DNA from: Nilaparvata lugens
Taxonomy: Eukaryota > Arthropoda > Insecta > Hemiptera > Delphacidae
DNA length: 64,000 nucleotides
Direction: 5' to 3'
NCBI RefSeq assembly: GCF_014356525.2
Contig: NC_052514.1
Span: 4,007,054 to 4,071,053, forward strand
The position numbers were made by a program, and so were the translations under genes. The notes below the pieces were generated by a model, which was not told where the DNA came from, did not search any database, and was given only the letters and a program-made list of their open reading frames with translations. Positions 23,959-33,600 of the stretch are shown piece after piece (position 1 is the first letter of the stretch; every line of letters starts with the position of its first letter).

Positions 23959-25523
23959 TAGAAAAGTAATAAAAGAGAATGTTTAAAATGGTACATGTGA
24001 AAAACAGACAAGAAAAATACTTTACTTTACAAAATTCATTACTCTCATTAGTGGCCCCGTGTGCTTTCTTGAAGGCAATTCTATCTGGTAGCTGGTAGCA
24101 CCAACCTATCTATTACTTTGCACCTTACATCTGTTACTTGTATTTTCTACATTATTATTGAATCTAAGTCAGTGATCCAGTGCTTGTTATTGAACTATTC
24201 CCAATGGTTCATTCGATGAAACTCAACTTGCTTACAAGGTGTAGGCTATACAGACTAATTTGAGTTACATACAATTCGATACTTATTGAACGTACGATTT
24301 TTTGGCGTCCTTTCAAATTCTATTAGATTGAACACAACTTGGCAAAAATATTATGTATATCGTGTGTTTGTCAAGCCCTATTCAATCTCGTAGAATTTAT
24401 AAGGACAGCTAACAAATGTACGTCCAAAAATCAATGTGTGCTTCACACACCACTTATGTTCGACTAAATTTGTACTTGTCATCGATAGTAATGTGTATGT
24501 TTATCCAATCACTGTATGCTACCAACACTGGTTTACAGCCGAAAGTGCCTTCAAGTAACCACACTGGTCCACCAATATATTGCTCGGAGTGGAAACCTTA
24601 ACAATAGACCGCGAAAATGTCGAAATTCAATAACAATAGGTGACCACTGAAGGGTCTCTAGAACTTTTACCTGCCAATCCATTTTTGTTTTCCGCGGCTC
24701 CGTCTCATTTCTTTAATCCGATTTCTATAATAATGTGATAAAAATCATCATCTACATCTATAGGATTGATAATAACATTCATATTTCCCCTACCATTGAC
24801 TGGTAGCCTACTAAAGATTACCTACTACTAATATTATCAGCGTTATTTTATCCAAATATCCAAATAGCCAAAGTCGTGATCATGGCCAGGTCTTCCTGGA
24901 TAGATCGTGTCAATTAAACATGGTACATAAAACTGTAGGCAGCGTCACAGTCCAGCAAAGCTGGATCAAAAAAATCCTCTAACCGGTAGATTACATTACG
25001 GTAGATTATATTACGTATCACAGTGCTAAATCTACAGCTTACCTTCATCAACATAGGGCAGAGATAGCAGGAACGGGAAATCAATGCCACAGAACGGTGC
25101 TACAGCATACACCAACACAGCACCAATGAAAATACAGGAGAGAATCCGATACAAAAACATAACAAGCTTCTCCTCATCCCTCTGAAAATTACTTTTCCTC
25201 AACAAATTCCTCTCAAAATTATTGAATCTATTCTCGATTATCGATATGTTATCACAAATTATATCCTGGTAGATTATGAAAACCATGTAGGTGAGCAGAC
25301 TGTGGAACATGATTGAGGTGAGGAGGAGTATCTCAGTGGCGGCAACTAGACTTTCGAATTGTTGAAAATTTGTCAAAATATTCAACGGGACAAACAAGAG
25401 CACCGCAATAAACATGGCTGCTTTCGGTTTGTTGATACGTCTAGATTTTTCATTGTTCCAAATGCCAATCATTATGATACAATGCTTTGCTGAGCTCAGA
25501 TAAGTTGATTCTTTGTGAGACAT
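7283..25523 (-). CDS. Odorant receptor gene (7tm_6 family), six coding exons, 392 aa
   Basis: Insect odorant receptors are seven-helix ligand-gated cation channel subunits that pair with Orco in the dendrite membrane of olfactory neurons. I joined exons 25523-25043, 19257-19002, 16179-16080, 15398-15288, 11795-11640 and 7357-7283. All junctions have GT/AG ends and matching phases (1, 2, 0, 0, 0), giving 1179 nt with no internal stop; about 390 aa is the family's normal size. Seven hydrophobic stretches are visible, three in exon 1 and one in each later exon or exon pair. The family's C-terminal pattern is present: GERLT before helix 7, then YCSHWY, KKPIIFKAGSIVPITL and AVQAAVSYFNLLLAL. The start is the first ATG (CACC before it) after an in-frame TAA. 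Introns are 0.7-5.8 kb and full of repeats. The receptor's ligand and subfamily cannot be told from sequence alone. The exon joins are inferred. Confidence 0.88.
7740..8107. repeat. Tandem duplication, period about 180 bp
   Basis: Two diverged copies, each with CTACACAACTTTAGATAGCTGTA and TTTTCTACAACAATG-type blocks. Region 8110-8680 after it has a weaker duplicated stretch (TCTAGCGGAT twice; AATGCAGGGGTTCAG and AATGCAGGGTTTCAG). Confidence 0.65.
8685..8772. repeat. (CTT)n microsatellite
   Basis: Long CTT/TTC tract. The Ser/Leu/Phe-rich reading frame across it is a by-product. Confidence 0.9.
8949..9078 (-). pseudogene. Second, 5'-shortened copy of odorant receptor exon 5
   Basis: It carries the same protein stretch as exon 5 from the CSHWY motif to LGSFVT and the same donor GTAAGTATAGTATAT. 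It lacks the codons for SNEFQY, and the only nearby acceptor (TTGCCTCAG) is in a different phase. Against exon 5 I count seven silent codon changes (in Leu, Ile, Ile, Pro, Val, Ser and His codons) and one replacement (Tyr to His). Intron sequence beyond about 15 bases is unrelated. It may be a dead copy, an alternative last-but-one exon, or a remnant of a second receptor gene. Confidence 0.7.
9117..10890 (+). pseudogene. Broken DDE-like transposon-type protein, unclassified
   Basis: Lies between the two copies of receptor exon 5. Pieces in order: CRGKRGKWDLDVYQKH (9178 on), EKYAVCKLMFLNTLGVTEN (9440s), SHYCRKSSNKLYL (9720s), VIVYSDGCAAQNRN (10255-10300), then after a frame change near 10340 EKGHSHMEGDSVHRVIQ, and near the end KWEDLQTLKLMIPL. 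This set (SDG..QN, GHxxME.DS.H, final IP) is common in multi-copy predicted insect proteins that I take to be transposon-borne; I cannot name the family. At least two frame changes and a stop break it, so it is not functional here. Confidence 0.6.
11640..11795 (-). CDS. Odorant receptor exon 5
   Basis: A 52-codon exon from SNEFQYDLYCSHWY to LGSFVT, with acceptor TTTTTCAG and donor GTAAGT, phase 0. It codes for the conserved YxxxWY motif and the start of helix 7. It fits exon 4 (GERLTST/SNEF) and exon 6 (FVT/AVQ) without a frame change, so it is the copy used in the 392 aa model. Confidence 0.86.
11998..12386 (+). mobile_element. GACCGAGCG family, copy b
   Basis: A short (about 390 bp) form with both family ends, in receptor intron 4 region. 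Confidence 0.68.
12707..13466 (+). mobile_element. Non-autonomous element Y, copy 1
   Basis: About 750 bp shared with 37529-38286, from ATTTGTATAACTAGAGTG to TTTAGACAG. It contains AAGTTTGAAGCCCGAGGCGA and the GACACCTCTATTATGC block. No coding function seen. Confidence 0.68.
13560..13965. repeat. Tandem duplication, period about 198 bp
   Basis: Two copies, each ending GAAGCCATGTTTACACCAGTG and CTAAATTACGGCTATTTG. Adjacent to the LINE tail at 14013. Confidence 0.72.
14013..14207 (+). pseudogene. Non-LTR retrotransposon ORF2, C-terminal tail
   Basis: Reads GRPRTRWLQDVEKDLACL and NWKRLANQRDEWR to a stop, the usual C-terminal tail after the reverse transcriptase of insect LINEs. No RT core precedes it. 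A related copy is at 55012-55200 on the minus strand. Confidence 0.78.
14370..15130 (+). mobile_element. Non-autonomous Helitron-like element, copy 2
   Basis: Begins TCCTCTACTATAAAAAGAGC and ends GAGCTAAGCTCGGTGCCCCG. It shares the CCGGATCTCGAAAACGGCTC and GATTCGATTGCACTAGGTC blocks with copy 1. It lies in receptor intron 4 and has no coding content. Confidence 0.6.
15288..15398 (-). CDS. Odorant receptor exon 4
   Basis: Codes for 37 residues: helix 6 (ITCGLLLLSSISIHAF) and the FYCGERLT motif that precedes helix 7. The acceptor is TTTTACAG and the donor GTCTGT, phase 0 on both sides. A second possible donor (GTACGG) lies 5 bases earlier, after the Thr codon plus one base, in phase 1. Confidence 0.82.
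16080..16179 (-). CDS. Odorant receptor exon 3
   Basis: A 100 nt exon with acceptor TTTCCAG and donor GTAAGT. Its first G completes an Arg codon with exon 2, giving LKR/FCNQTFKVFSAILLSQF, the usual start of helix 5 in this family. It ends FFQIYE in phase 0. Part of the adjoining intron is duplicated at 17108-17712. Confidence 0.86.
16173..17712. repeat. Segmental duplication of receptor intron 2
   Basis: Sequence 16173-16880 (from the exon 3 acceptor outward) recurs at 17108-17712 with small changes. The second copy lacks exon 3; an interspersed repeat (17007-17107, also at 18232-18345) lies where the exon would be. Confidence 0.75.
17713..18141 (+). mobile_element. GACCGAGCG family, copy c
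   Basis: Both ends present; contains the family block CAGATGTGTGGAGAAGCCAG. Lies between receptor exons 2 and 3. Confidence 0.68.
18597..18993 (+). mobile_element. GACCGAGCG family, copy d
   Basis: A 397 bp copy ending at CTACTAG immediately beside the donor of receptor exon 2 (exon end at 19002). The splice site itself is intact. Confidence 0.68.
19002..19257 (-). CDS. Odorant receptor exon 2
   Basis: Begins after a T-rich tract and CAG acceptor; its first two bases GA complete a Gly codon with exon 1 (YVDEG/SFSFPYLTY). It codes for helix 4 and the cytoplasmic loop, with the family-typical stretch KLFNTFNIRDHQAIEIIKRN. It ends AAAAG before donor GTAACT, phase 2. Confidence 0.86.
19346..20525. 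mobile_element. PIF/Harbinger-like element with TAA flanks
   Basis: Inverted ends GGGCCGTTTGCACAGT, with TAA on both sides (3 bp TWA duplication typical of PIF/Harbinger). Contains a tandem 162 bp duplication at 19474-19797. No transposase seen. Confidence 0.7.
19474..19797. repeat. 162 bp tandem duplication
   Basis: Two near-identical 162 bp copies starting GTCATCGTTTATAATATCAG. Since 162 is a multiple of 3, an open frame runs through both, but no gene is recognised. Confidence 0.85.
20577..20700 (+). mobile_element. MITE family B, left half
   Basis: Starts AATGAGGTCCACGTTATAA with the CTTGTCTGTCATTCGACAAAG block; the right end is missing. Confidence 0.65.
20700..21990. other. Receptor intron 1, repeat remnants
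   Basis: A possible retroelement 3' end at 21380-21555 ending in ATTGAATTGAA, and a small inverted pair around AACTAGTTTCAGCACTCATG (21808-21975). Otherwise nothing. Confidence 0.4.
22000..23092 (+). mobile_element. Non-autonomous element X, copy 2
   Basis: Same ends as 5652-6587; the middle holds three similar blocks of about 120-150 bp (ATCCGCCATTTTT units at 22440, 22620 and 22785). It has a short CACA tract at 22922-22962. In receptor intron 1. Confidence 0.6.
23566..23690 (-). other. GC-rich island with short open frame, unrecognised
   Basis: Stands out by composition in an AT-rich intron. On the minus strand it reads GGKDGTWKHLQQINQPDF then LLRGSPIWAE and a stop. It may be an old retroelement or exon fragment. 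A small palindrome (CATGAATTTTCAC and inverse) follows at 23694-23746. Confidence 0.3.
23881..23957. repeat. Poly-A plus (TA)n microsatellite
   Basis: A run of A followed by (AT)n, next to a retroelement-like tail (23776-23860, CTAGGAGTGCAACAGG). Likely a retroelement 3' end. Confidence 0.75.
23960..25030. other. Receptor intron 1, nothing recognised
   Basis: No coding or repeat structure I can support in this 1 kb next to exon 1. Confidence 0.45.
25043..25523 (-). CDS. Odorant receptor exon 1
   Basis: Codes for residues 1-160 plus one base. It starts MSHKESTYLSSAKHC and holds three hydrophobic helices (near MFIAVLLFVPLNIL, EILLLTSIMFHSLL and FIGAVLVYAVAPFC). It ends in the codon GAA then G, followed by donor GTAAGC. 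The TTG-initiated extension to 25565 is open, but a TAA stop lies just upstream and the ATG at 25523 has a good context. Confidence 0.87.
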
Positions 25524-25607
25524 GGTGAATATTTTCAAAGCAGTTGATAATGTTTCAAACTTCAATTCTTATTATTGTTAATACAAAACTATGTATTGTA
25601 CTTGAAT

Positions 25608-25860
25608 TTGTTGTAGAATTTCAAAATTGAAGTTCATCTAGGAAATATCTTAAACTACTGTTCCTCTCACATTTATTTTTTTAGAATTTTGAAGTTGAAG
25701 ATCCAGGAAATATTAGGAACTCTTACATTAATTTCATATTTAAAAATTGAAGTTCGTCTAGGAAATACAGTATCTAAAACTACTGTGCCTCAAACGTTTA
25801 TTTTTTAGAATACTGAAGTTGAAGATCCGGGAAATATTGGTAACTCTCACAATAACATTT
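25608..25860. repeat. Tandem duplication upstream of the receptor gene
   Basis: Period about 128-130 bp; each copy has GAAGTT..TCTAGGAAATA and GAAGTTGAAGATCC. It begins 85 bp upstream of the receptor ATG, so it lies in the 5' region. Confidence 0.65.
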
Positions 25861-26159
25861 CATATACTGTAATTTAAATTTCATGTTATGAGTTTGCAAT
25901 ATCGATGACCAAAAACTCTGATATGAGAATAGAAATTAAAAAATATATGTTAATATTTAAAGCTTTAAAATTCATGCAATAGAGAAGAGCATGAACATGA
26001 ATTTATTTGCAAAACAAAGTGACTTCAGCCTACACTTCTAGCAGTATTTCTTATAAATAACATCAATGATGCTTTTCTTTCAGTCTATAGTCACAGTTGA
26101 AAGTTAATCTAACTATAGCCCAATTGAAGATAATAATATTATATAGAGTATATATTATA

Positions 26160-26765
26160 ATATTATAGAGCACAAGGAACAAACTATCATACATAAGTGG
26201 TAGACACTGACTGTATTACATTGAATTCTCAACAATTGTAGGATAAGAAAATGTACTTTTCTGAGTAGTTTTTCAATATTTGAAACATTAAAAAAAATGT
26301 AGCTTATTTCAATGGAGAAAATAATTGAGTTCTTGTGGAAAGTTAACAAGTTTGAAGCAGACTTCACACAATAAGGAATAAATATTTGAATATTTCATAT
26401 CCCAGCAAGTGCAGCAGCCAGTACGGTATAAGTAGGATGCCTGTACCTAGTCATTAATATAATATATAGAGCACAAGGAACAAACTATCATACATAAGTG
26501 GTAGACACTGACTGTATTATTGTATTCTCAACAACTTTTACTGTAGGATGAGAAATGTAGCCTACTGTCTTTTCCGAGTAGTTTTCCAATAGTTGAAACA
26601 TCTAAAAAATGTATTTCAATGAGGAAAATAATCAAGTTCTTGTTGAAAGTTAACAAGTTTGAAGCAGACTTCACACAATAAGCAATGAATATTTGAATAT
26701 TTCATATTCCAAGAAGGGCAGCAGCTAGTACGGTATAAGTAGGATGCCTGTACCTAGTCATTAAT
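26160..26765. repeat. 302 bp tandem duplication
   Basis: GAGCACAAGGAACAAACTAT recurs at 26166 and 26468, and GTACGGTATAAGTAGGATGC at both ends. It fills much of the spacer between the receptor and nurim genes. Confidence 0.85.
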
Positions 26766-27541
26766 ATTTTTATTGGTGACAAATTTTGCTACAACTTGCT
26801 AGAGTTAGGGTAGTTGGAGTTGAATTTCATGATCAATTACCAAGTTCATAAATAATAAATAAGTATCATTGGTACCGATATTGTTTGCTAATATTTAAAA
26901 TAGGTAGTTAAAATAAGTAAACCATACACTAGGAGTGTTGTTAAGTTCTAATAGATTTTCAATAATGATAAGTTACAGTTTACAGTACTGTATTGATTTT
27001 TATTGCTGAAATTCATCTACCCTCTGAATAATTAGAACTCCTTCCTTTTTGAGAGTGTACAATGATTTATAATTGAAGTATTCATTATAATCAAAACTCG
27101 ACGCAATTCATCACTCATCTTATTATTTATTTCCTAATAATATATTATTGACTCATTATTAAGTTATTCCATTCTTTTATGTTTTTGTTTTAAATGATTT
27201 TTTGGGTGATCATTATTAATCAATGACTCGATATTTAATAATAATGCTATTTTAAAAGCCAAACAGTAGGCCTACTGGTAACTAATTGAAGAAATGATTA
27301 CAGTAAGATATAAGTACGGTACAAGCAATTCAAAAAAAAATTTTGAATCACCCGCGTTTGTTACGCCATAACTGAAAAACGCCGGAAGCGCTATCTCCGA
27401 AATCAGACACCGGTTTTGAAAAGAGGTTATGTATTGTTGAAGTTGACTGTTGGGACTTGGGAGTTGTTTATTGACTTTACAATGCTTCTAAAAATGTGAT
27501 TGATTTTAAAAACTTCCCAAATTAATTCGCGATTAGTCATA

Positions 27542-27692
27542 ATGTCACGAATAAAGATATTCTTCTTGGGATCTATTTGCCTGCTAATTGTATTTGTGAT
27601 ATTTTTCACTTCCGTTGAATTGGTTTTATTTCTGTCTAGTCTTCCAAACAATAGGACATTGGAACTCAACGCTAGTAGTTCTATTTATGAAG
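27542..27692 (+). CDS. Nurim-like exon 1
   Basis: Fifty codons plus one base, starting MSRIKIFFLGSICLLIVF, a strongly hydrophobic first helix as in nurim. It ends TATGAAG before donor GTAATG, phase 1. In-frame TGA at 27497 closes the frame upstream. Confidence 0.78.
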
Positions 27693-30600
27693 GTAATGTT
27701 TTGTTGATTCAATCCACATAATTAAGAATGATGGCATTATCTTTAAAAAAAACTATTTTCAAACGCAGCCAAATTGGGTCTCTGCACTCGTTGGTCCCAG
27801 TGTGTTTTTGATCATGACATAATACTGACCGTAGCCTTCAATTGTTTTGGTGCATAATTAATAATATAAACTCTATTTTTCCTGAGACAGCACTTATTTA
27901 TTGTTCTTAATTAATAAATAAAAATGTTTGCCAGTTTAATTTTGAATTTTAAAGGCAATTTTAACCACAGACCATGAGACTAAAGCCAAAACCGTTACCG
28001 ACCGTTATGTATTTGTGTTTTTAGAGTGCAATCGTTGATATTCCAACTACATTTGAGAAGAGAATTCCAATATTGTAGGCCATCAAAGTATGTTTATTTG
28101 CTAATTTTTCAGTCAGAAATACGCTAGTTCAAGTATAATAGCTTTAACCAAGTTAAACTTTGTTACAAAAATTCCAAAATAAGTAGTTCTAAAATAAAGT
28201 TAATTTTTTTCAGAATCCGAAGATGTTATATCAGCAGCTACTACCTCATCGATCATTGACATTCTGCTACTATGTGGCTTTATGATACAGCATTCATTTT
28301 TTGCTTCTCCAATAAAAAAAGTGATGTCATACTTTTCTCTAAACTGCATGGATCGACTCATCTTTAATTTTAGTACATGCATAGCACTGCAGGTTAGTGA
28401 ATATTTACTGATGATTTTATTGTTTAAAGTGGGGTATGGCTACTTCATTAAATTGACTTTCAATACTAGATTGTGTTCTTTATATTGATTTCATTTAAGG
28501 CAAATTTTTAAGCTACTCTATTGACGAATTTTGATCAATGAAATACAAAACTTTTAATACAAATTCTCAAGTCTAGTTCCTTTCAAATGATTAAGATGTC
28601 AAACAAATTCTTTTACGAAAGCTCTTAGAATGCCTCAGCACTCACAAATGAGCAATTTTGTGGGAGTTGAATTGGTGCCAACTATCAAAATAGAATGCTT
28701 TTCTGTTCCACTTTATCAAAAAGGATGAGCTGGACTTGCGTGATGTTGGAAATGTAATTCCAACGAGATACCATTGGACTATTCACATTCAGCCCGGCCG
28801 AATGAGTATGAAAAATACCATTTAATCTTATAAGAATTATATTTTTCTGTCACCGTTGTGTGCGAGTCAAGTTGTATAATATTGCTGCTTTATCCCTTCA
28901 CTACGATATGATGGAATCATGCATTGAAATACATTATCCATTGAAATTTGTTCTATGAAGTTGAAGTCCACATAGGCTTGTCCGTGGACAATGGAAAGGA
29001 TTATGATGACATAGGAGTGGACCTATAGTTCTGGGTGGGTTTCGAACCACTGGGAAGCGATTTTAGACTCATAAATGATATATGTAGAGAAGTCGGCTCT
29101 ACAAGTGGTCACCCTTCCAAAGAGATTAGCAGTCGTATAAATCTTAACTTCTAATCTTTTATCCTTTTAAATATCATTTAATCAAACAATTCATCTTTTT
29201 CACAAACGAACATAAGATAAAATAATAAAGAAATAATATAAAAGTGGACAACCCTATAGTGTTCGATTAGCAATGGTATTGCTATCTTTGTCTATCATTT
29301 AACAACGCGGAAAGTGCTGTCTCTTTCTTGCTTTGCTCTGTTTCCAGATCATCTTTTAACAATGTAAAATAAATAATTAATCAACAAAATATCTAATATA
29401 ATTTGATAATTTCTTGCTCGATAAAATATGATTGATTATTTTTAGCGTGAATGAATAGTTAATACTGTATTACATCAATAAACCTGTATCATCTATCGTC
29501 TATAGAAGACATTGACAAGACAGAGGATCGGCAACGTTGTTCTCCTATCTTTCTCCACTGCCATTATAACGTGGACCTCAATATAGTAGCGTGATCCACC
29601 TCTTTGTGGCCTTGTGGGGTGTACTACTCAATAATTGATTAATAATTTAATAAAGCAAATAAAAGTAATAATTATTAAATGCTATAATTCACCCCGAAGA
29701 CTTCTGCTACTGTAACTGTAAATGTTCTGTACAAAGCTCAGGCTAAAGCTACTAGAGGACTGTAATTTACTATTCAAATAATCAAATACAAACAAGGGGC
29801 AAAATTTAATCTTCAGTTTGAGCCAGGTTATTTGTACAGCTAAGCTCTGCATTAATGAACAATAAAAAAGAGCAAAAACTCACCAGATTTAATCCAAGCT
29901 TAACTACTTGCCCTTTTAAGCCTTTATTAGGTGATTTGGTCAGGTTCAGGGTGGGATGAAAATCTGGGAATAAGACAGGTCTGGCTTCCGGGCTGTCTTT
30001 CGTTGATTCTGTGTTCAACTTGCAGGCTATGTTCGAACAAAGCTCAAACTGATTCTTTATAAATTCAAATCCGATTCAAATTAATTCAATTTAACACTAT
30101 TTACGCTGTTATACTCATAATTCACACACACTACACTCAAACAATTATCTACAAGAAATTTCCGATCGAAATTACATGACAAAAATACAAACTCGGTCTT
30201 CACAACAACAGGGACGAGACAAGACAAGAGAATGGACGAAACAAGAATGACTGGGGCTTTTTTTTTCTCGACAAGCCAAAACAGCTGGACGGTCGGCACT
30301 GGTGCCAACAAGCCTGCTATTGGCAGAACTGTAGTCAGGGATTTGGCGCTACAATTCGAATGCTCTGGCCAGACCATACCCCCGCCTCTGAAAAACTATT
30401 TTTCAGCCAAGTTACAAAAACTGAAAAAACCACAGAAAGGAAAAAATCCAGACATGCCAAAAAGAACAAAAAACACCAACACCAAAAAACGACACAAAGA
30501 AAAAATGCAACAAGCACAACAACTATTGAGTTGGGAGTGGATATAATTTTGTTACTAGGTCGAATACGGAAACAATGATTACAATTAAATACACAAATAT

Positions 30601-33600
30601 GAATAATAGAGCGAGCAGACAGTATCCAGAATTTCTGTCTGATCAAAGACAACAATAACAAAGGTCCAGCATGACAATTCTTCTTGTGATGATAATCAAT
30701 CAACATCGATACGAAAGCGTCGGATCATCTGATGGTAAGATCATCTGATGACAAGTCTCAAATTCCAGTCCAGCATGAGACAAACGACCGCCGTCGCGAA
30801 TCACACCTTTATCAATGAATGGAGACAGGTGACGTAGGCGCATAGAACAATCTTCTCCCTTCTCCAATTGCACAAATTCAGATGAAAAATGTATCTTCTG
30901 TACCACTTTACATAGATACCTCTCAGCAACATCGAAATCTGATTCTTCTGATTGGGGTAAGATTCGTAAGAATTTGAGAACAAGAATTACAATTCTCAAA
31001 AGACGACCATAATCCGAACAACGACCAATCAATGAATATACTGCATTGCTGTTACAATCAGGAGATTTTGTGACTGTCAACACTGACGGTTTTTTCGCCT
31101 CTGGTGGATCCACGATCTCTTCCATTTGAGTTCGGACGGGCCAATCGCATTCGTCCTCTGCTATCCATGATGGACCTGAGAGCCACAACAGAAAGTTCAC
31201 AAGCTCAACTGGTGATAAACCTCTAGACAAACAGTCCGCGGGATTTTCAATTCCGGCAACATGCATCCCCTCCTGTATACAAGAATCCTGTATTTTTGCA
31301 ATGCGATTACCAACAAAAGTTTGCCATTTCGCGGATGGAGCATTAATCCAACACAAGGTGACTGTAGAATCAGAGAGTGCAACAATACAAGACACATGTC
31401 AACGTTCACTAATAATAGTGACTACTGAATTCATGAGTTCTGCCAACAAGAGTGCCGCACACAACTCCAAACGAGGTATTGAAACAACTTTAGATGGTGC
31501 TACCTTGGACTTTGAACACAATAATACAACTCTTGGCTCCTCGCTCTCCTTCTGCGACTTCACATAGATAACTGCACCATAACCAGACAATGATGCGTCA
31601 CAAAAACCAATCAAACTGATGTGAGAATCCTGAAACAAACCAACGTGACGTGGAACAGCAAATTTCAACAATAGAGGCAACTCTTTTTGACAATTCTCCC
31701 AAAGAGTGCAGATAGACTCAGGCGGCTTCTCGTCCCAATCCACTCCTAATTTCCACAGTTTCTGGACAAGACACTTTAGAAATAATGTAAAGGGTGACAA
31801 GAGACCAAGTGGATCATAGATACGAGCCATCACTGACAGAATAGAACGCTTAGTAGCGACGACCTCACCACTCTTGACTGAAAACTGAAACAGATCAGTA
31901 CTAGGTTGCCAATTCAATCCCAAGATAGCCAAGGAGTTGTCTGCTTTGAAATCCTTGTACGAAAACGATTTCTCTTCCTCCGAGAATTTCTCCAACATTG
32001 ATGGTGAATTTGAAGACCACTTTGTGAGCGAGAAACCTCCTCCCTCAAACAGCTGCTTGGACTGACGATACAGCTCCGCGGCCTCTGACTCTGTGGCGAC
32101 AGATGTGACTAAGTCGTCCATGAACATGTCTCTTGGTATTCTCGCCTTGGCTGCTGGAAAACGATTTCCATCCTCCTCTACAAGCTGGTGGACGGTGCGA
32201 AGCGCCAAATATGGAGAGCTTGAAACACCAAAAACAACACAATTGAGCTGATAAATTTAGATCGGATCCTCCAGCGAAAATCTCCACAATACATGCTGAT
32301 AACGACGGCAGGAATCCTCTACTAATATCTGTCGATACATTTGTTTAATGCCGGCAGTTAGTGCGATTGGGAACAAACGAAAATTAACTAACAAAACAAA
32401 AATGTCAGTCTGCAATTTGGGACCAGCATGAAGAACCTGGTTCAATGACAAACCCGATGATGTTCTGGAACCAGCATCAAATACAATTCGGATGGGCGTG
32501 GTAGTGCTGCTTGCTTTCATGATGGCATGATGCGGTATGTAGTAACCACCTCGGTCTGTCTGATCTGCTACAAACGACATGTGACCCTGACGTAGGTAAT
32601 CGATCAATATTTCATGATATGAAATACGAGTATTGCTGTCAAGCTCTAGTCGTCTCTCCAAAGTCAGCAGTCTGCATTCGGCAACAGCATACGAATCTCC
32701 CAAGCTGCTGGGCGGCTCCGCAAATGACAAGGCAACAACAAAACGACCAGAATTCACACGATGTACAGACTTCCGAAAATTTACCTCACACTCCAACTCT
32801 TCCGGTTTCAGTTGACAGCTTGGTGCAGGGCACGATTCCAACTCCCAAAAACGTTCCACAAAACTATCCAATGATGGACTACTAACGAATGGACTACAGA
32901 TGGCTGTAAAACAATTCGACACATTCTTTGTTGAAGTGAGAATCGGCGCTCTCCTTATCAGAATGTGACCAAAGACACTATTAACAGTCATCAATTCGTG
33001 CGATTCACCTATACTAGGACTCCCACGTAGCAAGTGAGGAACTAACTCCGCACCAATGATGCCATCTATTCTACTAGGAAGGTAGAATTTGTCGTCAGCC
33101 AGTGTGAGATTTTCCAGATGATGAAGTTTGGATCTGTCGATTTCACAAGAAGGCAACTTGTCGATGACTTTATCTACCACTGTGGCATCCATCCAAAACT
33201 GGACGGTAGAATCCAACTTTGACTGAATCGACACACAAGTACAACCTCGAACTTCACTAGTACCACCACCGAATCCACGAACAATGGTTTTCATGGGCTG
33301 GAATGGTAGTCTCAGACGCCGACACAATTTGGCTGTAACAAAATGACACTGACTCCCGGTGTCAATCAAGAAACGAACATCACAAAGCTAATCATTACAA
33401 TCTCGAACATGTGCAGTGACGGTCAACAACACAACGGTCGAATTTTCTACATCGTTGGATGTAGAACAACAACTAATAGGTGATGTGCCACCTGCCTTGG
33501 AGTTCGACGAGGATGCAACACCTTCATTGGAACTTGATCTGGAAAAGTGCAATAAAGAATGATGAGATTCTTGACATTGAGCACACTGAGTTTTACTACG

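Noticed and set aside
25524..25565. Longer receptor N-terminus
   Set aside because: Begins at TTG after an in-frame TAA; the ATG at 25523 has a good start context.
27500..27541. Longer nurim-like start
   Set aside because: Begins at TTG, directly after an in-frame TGA; the first ATG is at 27542.
29030..29110. tRNA gene suggested by GGTTCGAAACC
   Set aside because: Only the T-arm/B-box pattern fits; no acceptor or anticodon stems could be drawn.
30232..30578. Plus-strand open frames near the BEL/Pao 3' LTR
   Set aside because: Antisense to the element and overlapping its LTR and A-rich end.
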